Shown here piece after piece: positions 61,067-64,000 of a stretch of 64,000 bases of DNA. The stretch covers positions 1,860,001-1,924,000 of the forward strand of contig NZ_CP040786.1 in assembly GCF_021922925.1 (NCBI RefSeq), read 5' to 3'. This DNA comes from Clavibacter phaseoli (GTDB taxonomy: Bacteria; Actinomycetota; Actinomycetes; Actinomycetales; Microbacteriaceae). The position numbers and the translations under genes are program-made. Below the pieces are notes generated by a model. That model made no database searches. It was not told the DNA's origin and was given only the letters and a program-made list of their open reading frames with translations. Position 1 is the stretch's first letter. Each line of letters starts with the position of its first letter.

Positions 61067-63853
61067 ATGAAGCAGATGACGCACACCTACCTGCGGTCGA
61101 GCGCGCGCGTCGAGGGCCCGGCTCCCGGCCGAGGCGGACGCGCGCGCGACCTGGAGACGCTCGAGCGCTGGCTCGGCGCGGGCACGAGCGCCGTGGTCAC
61201 CGGCACCGTCGGATCCGGCCGCAGCCACGTGGCCGGCCGCGTGGCGGACGCCCTCACGCGCAACGGCCTCACGGTCATCCGGGCCCACGCCTCCACGCCC
61301 GACCTCGCGGACGTCCTCCGCCGGGTCATCGACCAGGTCCCCGGGATCCGCTCCGCGCGCCCGATGCCCGCCGTGCGCCCGGTCGTGGTGATCGACGACG
61401 CCCACCTCATGCCGCCCGAGCTGCGCGCCGCCCTCGCGGACGCGCGCGCGAGCGAGCGGTGCACGCTGCTCGTGACCGTCGACGACGCGGGCGGCGACCC
61501 CCGCCAGCTCCGCGCGCGGGACCCCGAGCCCGGCGGGGACCAGGCCGTGCGCACGGCGCAGGCGGCCCACGAGATCCTCGGGCTCTGGCGCAACGGCTAC
61601 GCCGAGCGGCTGGACCTCTCCCCGCTCGACCCGGCCGAGGTCGACGCGATGATCGACTCCATCGCGGGCCAGGTGGCGCTCGACCAGGCGACGCGGGTGC
61701 AGATCCAGCGGCGCAGCGCCGGCCGCCCGTTCCTCGTGCGCGAGCTGACCTTCGAGGCGCTGGAGGCGGACGGCACCGACCGGACCGTCACGGGCTACGC
61801 CTTCCCCAGCCCGCACGCGCCGCGCGCCCGGATCCTCGACCTCGTGTCCTCGCGCGTGTCGATGCTCGGCGACGACGAGCGGAGCACGCTCGTGCTCCTG
61901 GCCCGGCTCGACGGCGTGCCGTACCAACGTGCGGCCCGCCTGTTCGGCGAGACGATCCTGCGCGTGCTCGGCGCGCGCGGCCTCGCGCGCGTGCAGGGCC
62001 AGGGCGACCGGATCCTCCGCGCCGACCTGCTCGAGGCCGAGGCCGCGCTCGCCCGCACCGACCCGGACGCCGTCGACGCCCTCACGCGCCGCGTCGTGGG
62101 GATGCTGCTGCAGGAGGCCGCGCACGGCGTGCCGCTCAGCCCCAAGGAGAGCCTGCTCATCGCGCGCACCCTCACCGACGACGGCCGCCGCGACGCCGTC
62201 CAGCGCTTCGGCGCGGATACCCTCGCGGGCGTGCACCTGGTCGCCGCGCGGCTGGCGAACGACGTCGGCATGACGCACGACGCGCTCGCCTTCGCGGCGA
62301 TCGCCGGTCAGGGCGGCTCGCGGGGGTACGCGGCCTGCGAGACCGGACGCGCCCTGACCGTGCTCGGCAACCCGGCGCGCGCGATGGAGGCGCTGGAGGG
62401 GCTGGACGCGGCGGTCCTCACGCCGGCCGAGCGCGTCGAGGCGCTGCACTGGCGCGTCCTCTCGACGCACGCCGCGATGCCGGGGACCGACCGCGTCCGC
62501 CGGCTGCTCGACGGGATCGCGCGCGACGCGGACGCGGACCCGGACGAGCGCGCGCAGGCGGCCGTCATCGGCGCGAACATGTCGCTCGGCCTGATGCGCT
62601 GGGAGGCCGCCCTCGTCGCCGCCCGGGACGCGTCCGCCCTCGCGACCAGCCCGCTGGTGCAGCTCCGGGCGCAGCGCGCCGTCGTCCTCGCGCTCGGCCA
62701 CCTCGGGCGCGGCGCCGAGCTCGGCGACGCCATCGACGAGGGGCTCGGGCTCGTCGCCCGCCGCGTCGACCGCCGCGGCACCTACGACGACATCCTCCTG
62801 GAGGAGGCGCGCCTCGAGCTGCTCTCGGCGAGCGCCTTCAGCCGCCGCCTCTGCCGTCTCGACCTCCCCGACCTCGAGCGCGAGCTGGACGCCTGGGTGG
62901 AGTCGGCGATCGCGCAGGACGCGCAGTGGTTCATCCCCGTCCTCGGCGCGATCACGGGCGGCGTCGCCCTCGACCTCGGCCGGCTCGACCGCGCGGAGGC
63001 CGAGCTGTCCCTCGCGGACGACCGGCTCATCGGCCCGGACATCGGCACGTGGCGGCTCTGGATCGGCATGCAGCGCGCCCGCGTGCTCGCGCTCCGCGGC
63101 CGCGCCGAGGAGGCCGAGCGCATCGCGACCGAGATCGCGCACCGCGCCGACCCGCGCTACCCCTACCAGCGCATGCTCGCCGAGGGCGTGCGCGTGGAGA
63201 TCCTGGCGTCCCGCGGACGGCCGGAGGAGGCGGCGACGCTCCTGCTCGACGTGGGCGACCTCAGCGGCGACGCGCACGCGCTGCGGGCCGGCATGCTGTT
63301 CCGCGCGTGGATGCTCGGATCCACGGACGCCCGCCTCGTCCCGGGCGCCCGCCTGGTCCGCGAGCGCACCGACGTGCCGGCGCTGCACGGCATGGCCGAG
63401 GTCGTGGAGGGATCCCGTACGGGCGACGCCGCGCTCGTCGCCCAGGGCGTCCGCACGCTCGAGGAGTCGGGCCTGCACCAGCAGGCGCGCACCGCCTGCG
63501 AGGACCTCCTCCGGATGCTCGCGGGCACCGAGCCCGGACCCGCCCTCACGGAGGCGCGGGCGGCGCTCGCGCGGATCCAGGCCCGCATCGACCGCGGCGC
63601 GCCCGCGGCCGAGCAGGCCACGGTCACGCCCGTGCTCGACGTGAGCATGCTGACCCGTCGGGAGCTCGAGATCGGCGTGCTGGCGGCGCAGGGGCTGAGC
63701 AACAGGGAGATCGCCGGCCGCCTGTTCCTGTCCGTCCGCACGGTCGAGTCGCACCTCTACCAGGCGCGCGCGAAGCTCGGCGCGCCCTCGCGTCGGGCCC
63801 TCGCGGGGCTGCTCGACACCCCGGGTGCATCGAGCCTCGTCGCGGGCAGGTAG
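61067..63853 (+). CDS. Large ATPase-type transcriptional regulator with LuxR HTH (LAL-like)
   Basis: A 928-residue regulator. N-terminal P-loop domain (about 25-320): Walker A-like [12 protein letters not shown], where Arg stands in for Lys, and Walker [13 protein letters not shown] long alpha-helical middle (about 400-850) resembles TPR/MalT-type sensor repeats. The C-terminal HTH is clear: [47 protein letters not shown] 61067 follows GGGGGTCAC; upstream frame is not convincing. Ligand and targets unknown; no biosynthetic neighbours. Its TAG stop overlaps the probable -10 of tRNA-Ser. Confidence 0.88.
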   Translation: MKQMTHTYLRSSARVEGPAPGRGGRARDLETLERWLGAGTSAVVTGTVGSGRSHVAGRVADALTRNGLTVIRAHASTPDLADVLRRVIDQVPGIRSARPMPAVRPVVVIDDAHLMPPELRAALADARASERCTLLVTVDDAGGDPRQLRARDPEPGGDQAVRTAQAAHEILGLWRNGYAERLDLSPLDPAEVDAMIDSIAGQVALDQATRVQIQRRSAGRPFLVRELTFEALEADGTDRTVTGYAFPSPHAPRARILDLVSSRVSMLGDDERSTLVLLARLDGVPYQRAARLFGETILRVLGARGLARVQGQGDRILRADLLEAEAALARTDPDAVDALTRRVVGMLLQEAAHGVPLSPKESLLIARTLTDDGRRDAVQRFGADTLAGVHLVAARLANDVGMTHDALAFAAIAGQGGSRGYAACETGRALTVLGNPARAMEALEGLDAAVLTPAERVEALHWRVLSTHAAMPGTDRVRRLLDGIARDADADPDERAQAAVIGANMSLGLMRWEAALVAARDASALATSPLVQLRAQRAVVLALGHLGRGAELGDAIDEGLGLVARRVDRRGTYDDILLEEARLELLSASAFSRRLCRLDLPDLERELDAWVESAIAQDAQWFIPVLGAITGGVALDLGRLDRAEAELSLADDRLIGPDIGTWRLWIGMQRARVLALRGRAEEAERIATEIAHRADPRYPYQRMLAEGVRVEILASRGRPEEAATLLLDVGDLSGDAHALRAGMLFRAWMLGSTDARLVPGARLVRERTDVPALHGMAEVVEGSRTGDAALVAQGVRTLEESGLHQQARTACEDLLRMLAGTEPGPALTEARAALARIQARIDRGAPAAEQATVTPVLDVSMLTRRELEIGVLAAQGLSNREIAGRLFLSVRTVESHLYQARAKLGAPSRRALAGLLDTPGASSLVAGR

Positions 63854-63856
63854 TAT
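63851..63856 (+). promoter_or_regulatory. -10-like hexamer TAGTAT of tRNA-Ser
   Basis: TAGTAT includes the TAG stop codon of the regulator gene and lies 42 nt before the mature tRNA 5' end. Confidence 0.45.
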
Positions 63857-63898
63857 CGACGGGTGCCGCCGCGTTCCTGACGCCGCGGCACGCGTCAT

Positions 63899-63986
63899 GG
63901 AGGATTCGCCTAGTGGCCTATGGCGCACGCTTGGAAAGCGTGTTGGGTGAAAGCCCTCAGGGGTTCGAATCCCCTATCCTCCGCCA
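63899..63986 (+). tRNA. tRNA-Ser (anticodon GGA)
   Basis: An 88-nt class II tRNA: acceptor GGAGGAT/ATCCTCC, anticodon stem CACGC/GCGTG around loop TTGGAAA (anticodon GGA, codons UCC/UCU), long variable arm (TTGGGTGAAAGCCCTC), T arm AGGGG TTCGAAT CCCCT, discriminator G and an encoded CCA. Confidence 0.97.
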
Positions 63987-64000
63987 GTCGCACGAGAGCC

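Overview
The window looks like chromosomal DNA from a very GC-rich actinobacterium of the family Microbacteriaceae, most likely Clavibacter or a close relative. This is inferred from gene content (mqo, a LysC alpha/beta aspartokinase, a minimal Tad locus of the 'helicase/secretion neighborhood' type, paired class A penicillin-binding proteins, a choice-of-anchor G surface protein, a Rv2578c-type radical SAM protein), from strong G/C bias at third codon positions, and from frequent GGATCC. No phage, insertion sequence, CRISPR array or recent island was seen.

Layout. 1-2171 (minus): a drug-efflux type ABC transporter (DrrA-like ATPase plus two ABC-2 permeases, the last cut by the window edge). 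2376-4316 (plus): an ABC exporter half-transporter. 4455-9482 (minus): DUF2834 membrane protein, TrmH-type RNA methyltransferase coupled to a GabD-like aldehyde dehydrogenase, PncA, and a PBP4-type D,D-carboxypeptidase; then tRNA-Thr(CGU). 9825-16220 (minus): topA-tmk-holB-peptidase, every junction overlapping by 4 nt. 16561-20116 (minus): compact Tad pilus-like locus (TadA ATPase, fused TadB/TadC, DUF4244 Flp-like pilin, two TadE-like proteins), divergent from acs. 22569-30622: RidA, DUF4177, two paralogous PASTA/non-PASTA class A PBPs, metallophosphoesterase, tRNA-Pro(CGG) and an acyltransferase. 30715-32351: LLM oxidoreductase and VanZ-like protein. 32391-38411 (minus): surface group with two small LPXTG proteins, DUF4012 protein, Asp-box protein and a Wzz/BY-kinase. 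38771-42955 (minus): thymidine kinase, LuxR-type regulator, radical SAM protein behind an SOS-like box, mqo. 43044-48664 (minus): asd, lysC, recR, dnaX. 48711-56099 (minus): HTTM protein, DUF5819 protein and a 1719-residue LPXTG protein with a 24-bp tandem repeat array. 56376-59925 (minus): ackA, pta and the small SRP RNA. 60014-63986 (plus): NAD(P)-binding protein, a large ATPase/LuxR regulator and tRNA-Ser(GGA).

How it fits together. Much of the window is housekeeping: DNA replication and repair (topA, tmk, holB, recR, dnaX), aspartate-family biosynthesis (lysC, asd), acetate metabolism (acs, pta, ackA), malate oxidation (mqo) and wall synthesis (two PBPs, DacB). The accessory layer is cell-surface biology: three sortase-type proteins, a Tad-like apparatus, a BY-kinase group, and a DUF5819-HTTM pair recalling SdpA/SdpB. 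At least eleven genes carry a TAnnnT -10-like hexamer 6-9 nt before the start codon, the signature of leaderless transcripts. Most intercistronic ends carry long perfect hairpins without a T tract.
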